A program made the translations under genes and the position numbers. A DNA stretch of 64,000 nucleotides from Chondrosia reniformis (Eukaryota > Porifera > Demospongiae > Chondrillida > Chondrillidae), in the NCBI GenBank assembly GCA_947172415.1, contig OX359200.1, positions 6,450,501 to 6,514,500 on the forward strand. Direction: 5' to 3'. Positions 35,640 to 47,100 of the stretch are shown here, in pieces (position 1 is the stretch's first letter; each line of letters starts with the position of its first letter). Under the pieces are notes generated by a model. It searched no databases and was not told the DNA's origin. It saw only the letters and a program-made list of their open reading frames with translations.

Positions 35640-36518
35640 CAGTTATTCCTCCCAGATTAATTTAAGGTTACCATTCACATTCAATTAATGGGATTTTCCA
35701 ATTTTTGTGTGTTAGGATTGATTTGGAAGAACATCTAAGTGACTATCCAATGGCTAATACAAATGGTCCCTACATACTTGACCCTGCCAATCCTTTCAAC
35801 AACCTGTACGTGTCAGGTGTTGTGAGATGTGACCCCGAGCATCACTTTGGTGACTATGGAAACGGAAATGGCAACTGGCAATCATTTGTAGATAAAGTCA
35901 CTTTGGATCTTACAAAATCAGAATGAACATTGGAACCAGCTACCACAACACTTCTTTAGCTGTTCAATAAATCATCCCACTTTGTATTCTAACTTTTTTC
36001 ATATTGTATTTGTACCTTTTCAGTATATCAGGTTTATATATTGCACAGGTTATATATTTAGGTAAATTAAGTCTAAGCTAAATTAGGTACACTTGGTGTA
36101 TTTCGAATGAAGGACACATGTCTTCTCATACAGAAGTACATATGAGATTAATCAACGTCAACGCTTTGATAATCATCATTTGATTTTACCCGCCCCATTC
36201 AAGTCTCCTGAGGATCACATGAGCTAATGGGAGCTAGTAAATGTATTATAAACAGAGTAGCACACTCAGACTTCCATCATATACCATACTGATGCGTCCT
36301 AATAAGAAAGAAACAGCTGTCTATGGCTTGATCATCATGAATGACTAGAAGAGGAGACTTATGCTCCAGTTAACTTTAGTTCCACCCACACATTGTGCTC
36401 CTCAGGGGTAAATCAATGCATGATGACAGTCTTCTCGTATATATATATAATACACTAACTACATATATTATATTAGATGCAGAAATGTGCTGAGTCACCT
36501 GACACTGTTTACATAACC
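35640..36518 (+). pseudogene. duplicate of the last exon and 3' flank of OAS gene C
   Basis: The acceptor (ttag at ~35716) and the exon through 35926 match gene C exon 7 (PYILDPANPFNNLYVSG ... LDLTKSE), with three bases missing in the FVDK-TLDL region, so the frame stays open. Homology continues 3' to about 36518 and 5' to about 35466, pairing with about 22972-24014. No upstream OAS exons accompany it, so it is a dispersed exon copy rather than a gene. Confidence 0.85.
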
Positions 36519-37551
36519 ACTGATTCACAGAATTCCAATATATATATATATCCTCTTCACCTACGTATATATCTCTAATACATCACCATCATACAACATT
36601 ATAAAGTTATATACACATGGACTTGTGTAGACTTATAAAAGTTTATTAATTGCAGGCCTAACAGAAAGTGATACAAGTCTCAGCAGGTTCATAAAGCTCT
36701 AGACAGCTATCTCAAACAACGCTTTGGAAGCTCTGAATATATATACACTTGTGAACAAGTAAACCATCATAGCATCAGTTTCAAGCTAACTGACAGATAT
36801 GGGCCGAAGGAAATAAAGTTTGACCTTCTTGCCCGACCTTACTTTGATTCAGAGAGGGGATTAAACAGCTTCCTGAACACTCTGCAAAGAAGAAGCCACA
36901 TCTGATGTCACAGTAAGTACAGTCCTAACATACATATGTATATGTATATAAATCCTTGTTACAGTATAGTACATATATATGGACACGTAATATTAATCTA
37001 ATAGATATACAGCAGCTGCAGCCTATTTTCAAAGAGAATTCATTAAAGAAACCCCAGATGACGTAATTCCTATCAACAAATGCATAATAACTATTATTTG
37101 GATTATTTAGAATAGAATATTTCTGAAACTTATTGGTATAGAGCTTTGTCATTAACATTCTTTTTTCCATAGGGCCAGATAGCTGTTTCTGGTAATTCTA
37201 CCAACAAATCTTGCAATATTCTCAATTGTATTACTCTCTAAGTCCTTAACTCTAAGTACTATATAACTTGCACTGTATATACGTAGGTGTCATGTGTGCA
37301 CTTGTATAAACATTGACATACATATATACGTATATACTTGGGTTATTACAAGTGAACCACAAGTGTTTTGTTTTTATTACTCTTCATTTAAATAGATTTA
37401 ACAAACCTATTCTAGTAGGGTTGACTAGAAAGGTGCAATGACACCCCAATAGTTACCCTGTACTGCAGCTGCATACTGAGCTCTGCTTCTGAGTGATGGA
37501 TTCAATGTGCTTTAACTCATATGCCATGGTCCAGAAGTCCTAATAGGCTTC

Positions 37552-37680
37552 ATATTAAAAAATAAAAAAAATAAAAAAAAACAGAAAAAGTAAAAAAAAA
37601 CAGAAAAAATAGAAAAACTAAAAAAAGGAAAAAAAAAGAAAAACTTTTTCAGCCCAAGGAAAAAGTTTTTTTGTTTTCAA
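37552..37680. repeat. A-rich low-complexity tract ending in a small hairpin
   Basis: Runs of A broken by single T, C or G (e.g. aaaaaacagaaaaagt), followed by aaactttttcagcccaagga and aaaagttt, which can fold back. No function is assigned. Confidence 0.7.
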
Positions 37681-37714
37681 AGTGTTCTTGCCTATAGTGT
37701 TTTAAGATATTTTC

Positions 37715-37890
37715 TACCACTACTATGGATAAGGAATCGCAGATGGTTCATCTTTAGTCTTTTGAGCGTCTAGAGACACAGTTTTGTTTCTTGAAAATCG
37801 GACATTTTAACCCTGGGGTCTTCTTTAGCAACTACATGATACGTGTGTCTCTATACACTGAAAAGACTAAAGATAAACCATCTCAAAGAT
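37715..37890. mobile_element. MITE with gatggttcatctttagtctt termini
   Basis: Inverted termini (gatggttcatctttagtctt and its reverse complement near 37865-37890) enclose ttttaaccctggggtcttct. Half-elements with the same terminus lie at 42620-42692 and 43175-43235, and a relative at 52725-52870. Confidence 0.75.
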
Positions 37891-38079
37891 AACAATAGTT
37901 ATAATTCATATGCATACAAACAGATATATACACAGTATAGCATTGTTAAGTACAAAGGTGATATACTATATTACGCCAAACCCAGCAAAACCTTTAATTG
38001 TCCCTTGGCTGGTTTGGCATAATATACTCCAGAGATTTTATATATATAGTATACATATATGTATGATCATGAATAATCT

Positions 38080-38275
38080 AACATCACCTTTTTCCTACAT
38101 ACATCCTATGCCTACTCTGTAAAAGTCTATGAGAACTAAACCTGGAGAGAGCTTGAATGAAGCTGCTCCAGTGGGCCACTGGGCCAAACAGCTATTTCTG
38201 GGAATTCCACCCTTCATTAGTGACCCTGGGAATCTTTATCTTCTTCTTGATCTTTTGTGAATCCTTGCAATTGTA
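38080..38275. mobile_element. dispersed repeat, family R1, reverse copy
   Basis: Contains gggaattccacccttcatta and gtgaccctgggaatctttat, the reverse complement of the core of the copies at 2395-2640 and 60678-60915. Confidence 0.65.
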
Positions 38276-38974
38276 CGTATGTATACATGTCCATTTGCAA
38301 TTATTATAGGTAAAAGAACTCATCAAAAGGGCAAGCACTGGAGAAATAGGATCTTCCCCAAAGGAATGTCAGCTGATGGACGTCCTAAATCCTATCTGAT
38401 ATCAGTTTTAGTGATCTCATCTTGTTGGGACTAAACTTAAAAACCTTTCGGACCTGAGGCATCAGAACTTTGCATCCAAAGGTTGAATAATGACTTTTTA
38501 ATTAGTCTAATAGTATTAAAGGTTTCCATATATATACTCATAGATTAGTTAAACTCTAGAATCAAAATAACATTGTATTGTGAATAAATCTGGTGATATT
38601 GTTGCACTATTTATTCTACTGTTTGTATGTATCTCATTGCCAAATGTGATGTTTCTGTAATGAATGGAATTTCTGGTGATGCTTATGACTATTAGGATTT
38701 TCTAGAAGTTTTATACATACAGTGCAATAATGTATATACACATACACACATATATAAATGATGTCATCCAATCACCTGAACTGACCACAGATGGTCAGAG
38801 TGTCTGTTGTTTATTTTAGAGAAAACATAATAGGCAAAATGGGTCTTAAGATTCCTGGAAATAATTAGATTCATATGGGAATGCATTCTTACCAAGGATG
38901 CAGGTTACAAACTACAAGGAATCTGATATATATACCTAGGGCTGCATTATAGAAGATTCATTTTGCTAGTTTTG

Positions 38975-40774
38975 ATGGCAGAGAACAATCAAACTAGTTA
39001 CCAACTACCACAAGCACCACCTTCGTTGGAAATATCTGACACTGAACTTGGGCGAGGGGCTTATGGTGTAGTTTACAGAGGAACATTCGAAGGTCATCCA
39101 GTGGCAGTGAAATCTGTACATGATGAAATAGCTCGAGGGAAGCCACTCCAAGATTTTCTGCAGGAATGTCAGCTAATGAATTCACAGTTACTAGACCATC
39201 CCAACATTGTTAAATGCCGTGGTGCGTTCTTAGACAAAGCAAACAAGCCAATCTTGGTGATGGAACTCCTGGATCAAAACCTGAGGGATTATCTTGATCA
39301 ACATCGTGATGATGTGCCGTATGAGAGACAGATTGAAATTTGCCTTGCTATTACAGCAGCCCTTGAACACCTTCATCGCCGAGAGCTTGTTCATCGTGAC
39401 GCAAACGACAAGAATGTCCTAGTGACGGCTGACGGTAGGATAAAAGTTAGCGATTTCGGACAATTTTCTAAGCTATCCTACTCAGCAGAATATATGCATA
39501 CAGTGGCGCCTGGAAATATTCTGTATATGCCGCCTGAAGCCATGGATGGTGACGCCGAGTCTCGCTATAACAAGAAAATAGACGTGTTTTCCGTTGGCGT
39601 CCTTATGCTCCAAATTGCCACTCAAAGCCAACCCACAAGCGGCCTCATGAAAATCGGAAGCCAAGAAGAGCGCGAGCGACGTAAAAATGACTTGAAGAAG
39701 CTTGCAGATAATCATCCACTGAAGCCACTGATCATCAATTGTCTAAAGAATGATTATCATCAACGGCCCACCATGGAAGGGGTACATGCTCGTTTGTTGA
39801 AGATGGTAGACATGCCGGATCCTACTGGTTTACCGCAATCCAACGACTCAACACCATTAGTAGCTCCTAGCATGCCTATTCCCGTCTCCCACGCAACAGC
39901 TTCTGTCCATGAGGGTAAAGTCTTTGTGAGCGGAGGAATTGGTGGGACAGAGAAATCAAAGAGAACTGTTCAAATCTATTGCACACAAAATCACTCTTGG
40001 GACACTCTTCCTCCAGCACCAATGAAACTTTCTCCAGCAGCTGTTTTAGAAGGAAATCTAACTCTCCTAGGAGGCATTGACTGTTCAACTGATAACGTTA
40101 CTAATAAAGTGGTCACATACATAGAAAATAAGAGAGAATGGCGAGCAGATGTTTATCCAGCAATGCAGTTGGCAAGACACCGACCAGGTGTAATTCAGCA
40201 GGACAATCTGCTTGTTGTGGCTGGGGGAAGGGTTGAGGGTAAAGTCAGTGACAACATTGAAGTCATGAATACTGATGCCAAGCAGTGGTTTACTATTGCA
40301 CTCAAGCTTCCAGTTCCAATGTGGATCCCAAACATGACCATATGCAACAACTATGTGTATCTTTGTGGGAAAGATCAGTCCAACAACAGCCCAACCTCAG
40401 AATCCTGGAAGGTGCCATGGAACCGTTTTAACAGTGTTTCCGGATATAACACTGAAGTTGGTGTTACTCCATGGCAAAGCATTGCAAAGATGCCAGTAGT
40501 CCTGCCTTGCATTCCATACTGTAGTGGCATGACAGATCAGGTGATAATAGTTGGTGGGCGCAACATCGAGCATACCCCAATACGTGATATACACCGCTAT
40601 GACTCCAACCGGGATGAATGGCTGCCCATAGGTGCCCTATCTGTAGCAAGGCTGAGGATGTGCACCGCTCTTATTTCCAATGATACCATATTTGTTGCTG
40701 GTGGATACACAGATCCAGAGAATTGGAAGGAAAAGATAGATGTAGTAGAGTTTGCCACTCTAAACGAGATGTAG
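38975..40774 (+). CDS. TKL/RIPK-like protein kinase fused to a Kelch propeller
   Basis: 599 aa in a single uninterrupted exon; the ATG at 38975 is the first in frame. Residues ~19-285 form a protein kinase: glycine loop GRGAYGVVYRG, VAVK lysine, HRDANDKN catalytic loop, DFG, and MPPEA at the end of the activation segment. The catalytic Asp, Asn and metal-binding Asp are present, so activity is likely. The loop has AND where HRDLK kinases have a Lys, which is unusual. The C-terminal half is a Kelch propeller closely similar to that of the gene at 26800-29040 (e.g. NRDEWL, ALSVARLRMC, FVAGGYT). A tatatata stretch precedes the start by about 45 bases. It sits between the decayed OAS gene and OAS gene G on the same strand. 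TKL/RIPK placement is by general motif look only. Confidence 0.9.
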   Translation: MAENNQTSYQLPQAPPSLEISDTELGRGAYGVVYRGTFEGHPVAVKSVHDEIARGKPLQDFLQECQLMNSQLLDHPNIVKCRGAFLDKANKPILVMELLDQNLRDYLDQHRDDVPYERQIEICLAITAALEHLHRRELVHRDANDKNVLVTADGRIKVSDFGQFSKLSYSAEYMHTVAPGNILYMPPEAMDGDAESRYNKKIDVFSVGVLMLQIATQSQPTSGLMKIGSQEERERRKNDLKKLADNHPLKPLIINCLKNDYHQRPTMEGVHARLLKMVDMPDPTGLPQSNDSTPLVAPSMPIPVSHATASVHEGKVFVSGGIGGTEKSKRTVQIYCTQNHSWDTLPPAPMKLSPAAVLEGNLTLLGGIDCSTDNVTNKVVTYIENKREWRADVYPAMQLARHRPGVIQQDNLLVVAGGRVEGKVSDNIEVMNTDAKQWFTIALKLPVPMWIPNMTICNNYVYLCGKDQSNNSPTSESWKVPWNRFNSVSGYNTEVGVTPWQSIAKMPVVLPCIPYCSGMTDQVIIVGGRNIEHTPIRDIHRYDSNRDEWLPIGALSVARLRMCTALISNDTIFVAGGYTDPENWKEKIDVVEFATLNEM

Positions 40775-41245
40775 TACATTAACTAGTATATAAACTTTAC
40801 CTTTTAAGAACTATATAATGTATAGTGATATAAATTGAACTTTAATTCATATATATCTTAAAATGTAGTGTTTCAGTATACTATATATTTGTATACATTA
40901 TTTTAATGATATTCATGAGACTAATGAACACATTGGTGTTTAGAGTAGAATTTTTACTGTTAGCTATACATGGGATATGTACTTAATATACATGTGTGGG
41001 TATTTCAAGGAAACTGAACGGATTCAAATGTTTTAAATTTCCTTTCTGAGAATCACGCTATCATAACTATATAGTAATACAGTAGAAATTGAAATTCCAT
41101 GTAGCAATGCCAGTTCCTAAGAATCATGGGATGGGAGCACCTATAAAGGGATTTGTTTCTTGCTTTCTGTAAGCCTACTAACATTATAAGTACCTATATC
41201 AATACTCTGTACTTTCAAGACTAATACGTATATATATATACCACC
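40775..41245. other. intergenic, kinase-Kelch to gene G
   Basis: AT-rich; carries the gene G core promoter (tataaagg at 41142-41149). No gene is seen. Confidence 0.6.
41142..41149 (+). promoter_or_regulatory. TATA box of OAS gene G
   Basis: The sequence tataaagg lies 104 bases before the ATG at 41246. Confidence 0.55.
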
Positions 41246-43669
41246 ATGGATACGAAGGAACTCGAAGATAGTTATGAACTAACTGTAGGAGATGCAAAAA
41301 AAGCTGTCTGTAAAATATCAAAAGAATTGAAAACTGTAAGTAATAATCAGTGTAGGGCACATATACTGGTACAGTGTTATACTTTTCACATAGCCTATGC
41401 ATTAAGAGGGAGCAACTAGTGGTCATAACCAGCTGTCCTGGGTTCAATTCCCACTTTCATGTTTTTCCCTCTTCACTATGTTTGAGACTGATTACAATTA
41501 CTTGTGGTTTGATTAACACTTCGATTATTCATTAAATGTAACATGTACAGTACTAGTGTATATATATATTCTATATATATTCAGCAGTGATCTACATGTG
41601 CATGTAAAACCTTATGTAGTTGTTGTATAAATACTTTAGTTAGCTAACTAGTCTATTATATACATACATATATACATACGTATATGTGACATTGTCTACA
41701 TATATGTATATATAGCTGTAATGAATATATATACGTACATAGATACATGTACAAGTACAAATATAAATGATTCTTTCCTTGTTCCTTGCAAGGATTTAAA
41801 GAAACTCAGGACAAATCAAAGTTTTCAGTATCCTGAGCTTTCACAAGTCACACCTTCTGAGATCGTTGTGGGAGGTTCCTTAGGACATAGAACAACTGTT
41901 CCTGGAAAATTTGATGTTGACATGGTAATCTTGTCAAGAGGTTGGTTTGTAAATCAAAAGGAAGGGTCAAGATCATGATTTAATTCATATTACCAAATAA
42001 ATTTCCCATTCACGTATAGACCTTAAAATGAATGACTTCCTTCCAAAGGATGGAGATACAAAAGCAAAAAAGGTTCTTCTAGAACTTAAGAAATACATTG
42101 AAAAACATCTGGGAGTGCAGCCTGAAATGAAAAGTCATCGTACTATCTTTTTCACCAAACAAGTAGGAGTCCCAAAGCCTGTTGAAATTGATCTGCTAAT
42201 ATCTCCTTACTTTGAGAATCCAGATGAAATGTACTTGTGCCTCAGTGATTACAGGCAGTGTAACAGTGTTGAGTGGGACTATTTTTATCGTACCCTGTTA
42301 GTGATAAAATTTAAACTGGTAATCTTGTTAGGGCTTAGCTGTATTTATAAAGAATACATAGCTGTATTCTTCAGGTTCGTAAACACAGACTATATATGTA
42401 AAATTAAACTAGCCTAGAACCATATATCACATGCAATAGGTTGTTTAGCTTCATAGGGCTATATTTTACTGTAGTTGCCATTTATAAGTCCTAGTTTTAA
42501 TATTATATTTTATGTTCTACAGGTTGTCACCTTCAGCAACTAAATGGCAAAAGGATTTTATTAGCAAGCATGTGAAGCCTGGAAAAGTGAAGAATATTCT
42601 AACTGCGTTAGATTTATCATTGAGATGGTTCATCTTTAGCCTGTGTCTCTAGATGCTCAAAAGACTAATTATAAGCCATCTCAAAGATATATGTATGTAA
42701 TTATATATAAAATCTTACACCTATAGGTGAAGGATTTGGTAATAAGCTTCAAAAAATGGAAAAAGATTGCTTATGAGGATGGCTTAGGAGAACCAGCATC
42801 TTATCTTTTGGAAGTGATCCTGATTGAAGCATGCCGCGAGTACTGCAAAGAGAATAAAATTAATGACCCTCATGAAGTACATATGTCTCCAACTGAAAAG
42901 AGAAAGTTTGCAGAAGAGTAAGTGATTTTAAGTTTTAGACAATAATGACATGCATAGATAATAAATCTTTTTATGCAATCACAGCATACAAGAAAGAGTA
43001 ACTGCCTTCATCATCCACCATAATACCCTGAGGTAAGAAATTATAATAAAGAGTAGTATATGTTCCCAGAAACATTTATACATATCTGGTCCAGTGGAGT
43101 AAAAAACAAAGACTAGACTGTCCTCAACCTCTAGTTCTAGAATATCGACTATCAGGGTTACATTTTAGGTATATCTTTGAGATGGTTCATCTTTTAGTCT
43201 TGTCTTTTAGAGCATCTAGAGTTGATTCTTTAGAAAAAATCCTTATCATGTAATGTTAATTTTATCCAAACAATCACTGTTTTAATATGTGTATTCTTTG
43301 AAATCATTATTGCAACATTTCTTCAGCCATATTACAGAGAATGAATGGTATTGTCAAGTCAAACCAGGAGAAAAAGGCAGGTATGAACATCATTGTGTAC
43401 TTTAATATAGACAAGTTTAAGCAATCAATTATATAATATAAATACATATATACGAGTTTGTGTCAATGACCATATGTAGGTATAAGAAGTGTGATTTTGA
43501 TCATGAGCAACCATACATCCTTGATCCTTCAAATCCTTATAACAACCTGTATTATTCTGGAATAAAACCTATTAATGGCAGTTCTAGCAAAGCATGGAAT
43601 CTACTTGCTGAAAAAATGACCTCTCCAGAGTTGAAGCCAGATCTTACCAAATCTCCTTTTTCTGATTAA
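41246..43669 (+). CDS. OAS-like nucleotidyltransferase, gene G
   Basis: Predicted 353 aa. Exons: 41246-41335, 41793-41940, 42020-42296, 42523-42586, 42727-42917, 42985-43032, 43327-43380, 43480-43669. The ATG is in a good context (ccaccatgg). The core reads VGGSLGHRTTVPGKFDVDMVILS, so a Gly in the loop after the GS motif is Arg here (HRT against HGT elsewhere). Both DxD aspartates and the third one (VEIDLLISPYF) are present. Exon 4 is 64 nt rather than 58, adding two residues. The C-terminus has PYILDPSNPYNNLYYSG. It is the closest paralogue of gene F. The Gly-to-Arg change may lower activity. Intron 1 holds a SINE; introns 4 and 7 hold MITE pieces. Confidence 0.9.
41395..41530 (+). mobile_element. 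tRNA-derived SINE, plus-strand copy in gene G intron 1
   Basis: It contains actagtggtcataaccagct, then a clear B box in cctgggttcaattcccac. A tail follows with cttgtggtttgattaacact, matching the tails at 26240-26390 and 54060-54235. Confidence 0.75.
42620..42692. mobile_element. short MITE remnant in gene G intron 4
   Basis: tgagatggttcatctttagc and the reverse-complementary end taagccatctcaaagatat match the termini of the element at 37715-37890. Confidence 0.65.
43175..43235. mobile_element. MITE terminus in gene G intron 6
   Basis: tatctttgagatggttcatc followed by ttttagtctt matches one terminus of the element at 37715-37890; the other end is missing. Confidence 0.6.
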
Positions 43670-44167
43670 CTATATATGACTATATATACAGTACATATGT
43701 AGTATGTACGTATATGACTTCTTTATGGTCTTGTATGCTCTTAATTTAGTTGATAAATTATATAGCCCAATTGCATAAATTCTTTAAACAAGGTTATGTG
43801 CTTGAAGACATTTCCTAGGGTGTCTGAGGGTATGATTTCCACAATTTCTGTATTTTAGGCTTTCCATATAGATCTAAGATTGATTCTGATGTATAATCTA
43901 AAATCTAAAGATAACTATCATATTTCTTGAACCACAATTCCTAACTTGGTAGTAGCATGTATGCATATACTTATATACTTACTCAAACAATTAATATACT
44001 AATAAGCTAATTCTACATGCATTTTAATTCAAACAATTATATATTTTTCATTCTTTTATCACCATGATTTAGTCAGAATTATCAATAAAAATCATTAAAA
44101 GTCACACCACATAGTCTAATCATATACGAGCATACAAGTACAGAACAACGATTGCTTGACATATGAA

Positions 44168-47100
44168 TTAAGCTCTAGAACGGTTCTTTCTCTCCTTCAA
44201 CCATGAACTAAACAGTGCCCTATAAAATATGGATATGGAGAGGTACAAATGGCCACATATAAGATACGTGCTATTGTATATATGCAAACCTAATATTTAG
44301 AGAAAAGTGAGGTTCTAATATTATAAGGATTTTCAGGGTCATGCACTGCAAGGTAAAGGGGGCTGTATTCTCGGCATACATGGCCAACCAAGTGGAGTAG
44401 GGGAAAGAGGAGATTTATAGCCTTGTAATCATTCACAGCCCTCTATAGGTTTAATTCTCAGTTTCATACGTATACAGACTATTAGTCTAATGTCATGTGT
44501 ATATACTGTAGGAAAATAGTATGTCAGGTTATTCATGAGAAATCTTGTGCAGACAGTCAAAAAGCAATTTAGCTAAGCTTGGGGATTTTATCTCTGTAAT
44601 AAATTTAATACTCTTACACTAGAAGACATGCACATAATAATAGATAGTAAGTAGTCATTTAAAGACCAACTCACTTTGAATGTTGAATGCAGCATTCACT
44701 GCTACAATAATCTGGTCCTCTCTCTTCCGAAAAAACTGGAGGATTAAGACAGTTTTCCTTAGCACAAGTGACTACCTCATTTGAAGGTGCTTTTGTCTCT
44801 TCTTGTTTGATCCTCTTCACCTGAAACTGATTATTACCTCCTCCTGGCTCCTAACCCAAGAGAGGTGTGCACATATAGGTGCCACTCCTCTGGATATTAC
44901 CCCTGCCCACTGTGGCTGGGGGAGACTCTGGTTCCCATAAAGTGAACTTTGGTTCTGCCCTTTAGCTCATTGTGCTCCTCAGGAGACATGAGTGGGCGGG
45001 GTAATATCCAGAGTTCAATGATGATGAAATTTGAGCATTAAGGAGTTTAATAAACATATTTTAAAGTAAACTGTGTATTAAATAATTTGATACCTGATTA
45101 GAACTATAATGATTCATAAGGTTAAAGCCATTTCTACTTAAATACAGTTATAAGGCTCTTAGTATTCTCCCAGATAGTGTGTTGGTTAGTTGTATTATAT
45201 TGATACCACAATTAGGTGATGTCACTTCCTGTTTTTAAAATTCATTTACAATGTATACATTGAAAGATAAACATTCAAAAGCAGAAGGAATTTTGATAGT
45301 CTTATCATTTAAACTACTTTACAGGGACCGAAAAACAATCTATTTAAAGTCTATGTTATACATATATACGTATGTGCTTATAGTCTATAGTATATATACA
45401 TGCTCATCATTAGTTATAGTCTATGGTATACGTACATGTCTATATTCTATGGTACAGTGTATATAGGTATTCCTTTAGTATATTGCTTGTTATGTACAAT
45501 ACATACGTAGGTACCTGTACATGTAGTGATTGTTGTTGTTGTTGTTGTTGTTGTGTTTGTTGCTGATCAGCAAATTGTTTAGTCTGAGAAAAGGAATTCA
45601 AAATAAACAATTTTTATTTTGCTATTTTAGTCTGAGAGTAATGGGAAAAGAATATAAGCATTTCCATTAACTTGTAACTGTAAAGTCTTTTGGGAGTCCT
45701 TTCTAGGCCATTTGTAGGCATTATATGAATATTAAATGCACATATTATAAGGGGTTATATGTATAGAGGCATAAACACATTGAGTCAGTTTTTAGACCAG
45801 CTACGTAAGCGGAAAGGCTAAATGGCACAACTTACAGAAAATTGAAACATTTGCCATTAGCAGCTACTCACCATCAGTTGTTGAATGTCCATTGGCTCCC
45901 CTGACTGTATCTTTTGTTGAAGTGTTGATATAAGTGACTGCAGTATCTGATTAATAGGGTTTCCCCCACCACCTGCTGTGCCTACACTACCAGTAGTACC
46001 TGTAGCGGGTCCAGAGGTCACTGCCGAAGGGTGGAGGTTACCGCTTTGGGCTAGGATATTCTGAACTAGGGAATTTATACTCTGAGGGTGGGAACTTGAG
46101 GAGGGTGGGGCAGGGCTTGCTATGGGTGGGGTCATTGTTGAGTGTTGAGTGGCAGTGATGGGTGATGGGAAAGTGGGCGGAGTTACAGCAGAGGTTGGAG
46201 AAGGGGAATACCCAGGGATAGTGGGTACATATGGCTGCATGGAGGCTGGGTCATAGCTGGGCGTGCCAGTAGGAGTACCAGGGGGCGGGCACCCTGCCAT
46301 GGCATCAACCGGAGCCTCACTCTGTGCATTTTTTAGTGACATCTAACAGAAGAGAGAATTGAGACATGACTATTATAACCTGATGATGCTAAAGAATAGG
46401 ACAGTTCAAATACCATTACATGTTTTAGAAAGTGAACATAAAAACGATAATTCTCAATTCTCAATTGATTCAATGTAAGAATGAACCTTTATTCTTACTT
46501 AAACTTCAAAGCTTACTTCAGGTTGCTTTCTTATTTGCATGATCTGCTGAACAATGTCATAACTGACAGAGCTACTGGTCATCAGAGAGTGGAGCTGGTC
46601 CTGACTCAGCATACCCAGGGCCTCCTGTGAGACCTCCTGGGACACGCCCACAGGGACACCTCTCTCACTCATCAACTGTCTAGTTAGGTCTCTATACCAA
46701 AGAGGGAAACAGAAAGTAGTCTCCATGACAACTGATTTAAGAAAACAAAACACTTAGCAATCAATGAACTAAATAAAGAGCTTGATATAACACAAATTTT
46801 GAAACATTTATCACATGTTACCTTGTCTACAGGCTGCCTGTATCATGACTACGATGACTCCATGAGTATCAGCAACACTTAATTGAACAAGTTAATTTTA
46901 TAACATTTTGACCAGTAGTTAGGTCTTCATTAGCTATAACTTGTATCATATATACCACATATATGTTATAATCAAAGGAGCTTATTCTTGCAACTTCTAG
47001 AGCATTCAAAGATGCAAAGTCCTTGGTAAAAGATAATTCATTCAAACTATATATAAGTACATATATATATCCTTTTCTTGTACATTAGAAGTTTCACGTC

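Larger units (their letters stand above)
36650..38480 (+). pseudogene. decayed OAS-like gene (exons 3, 4, 5 recognisable)
   Basis: The exon-3 homologue (~36660-36905) reads, after a frame break and an early stop, SYLKQRFGSSEYIYTCEQ ... PKEIKFDLLARPYF ... and ends in a stop. The exon-4 homologue 37005-37062 keeps the 58-nt length and splice sites (YTAAAAYFQREFIKETPDD). The exon-5 homologue starts at 38310 (VKELIKRA), then shows a frameshift near 38331 and later a stop after LISVLVISSCWD. Exons 1, 2 and the last exons are not found. It is closest to gene A (YTAAAAKWQVKF; FDFLPKPFF). MITEs and an A-rich tract have inserted in its introns. Confidence 0.85.
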
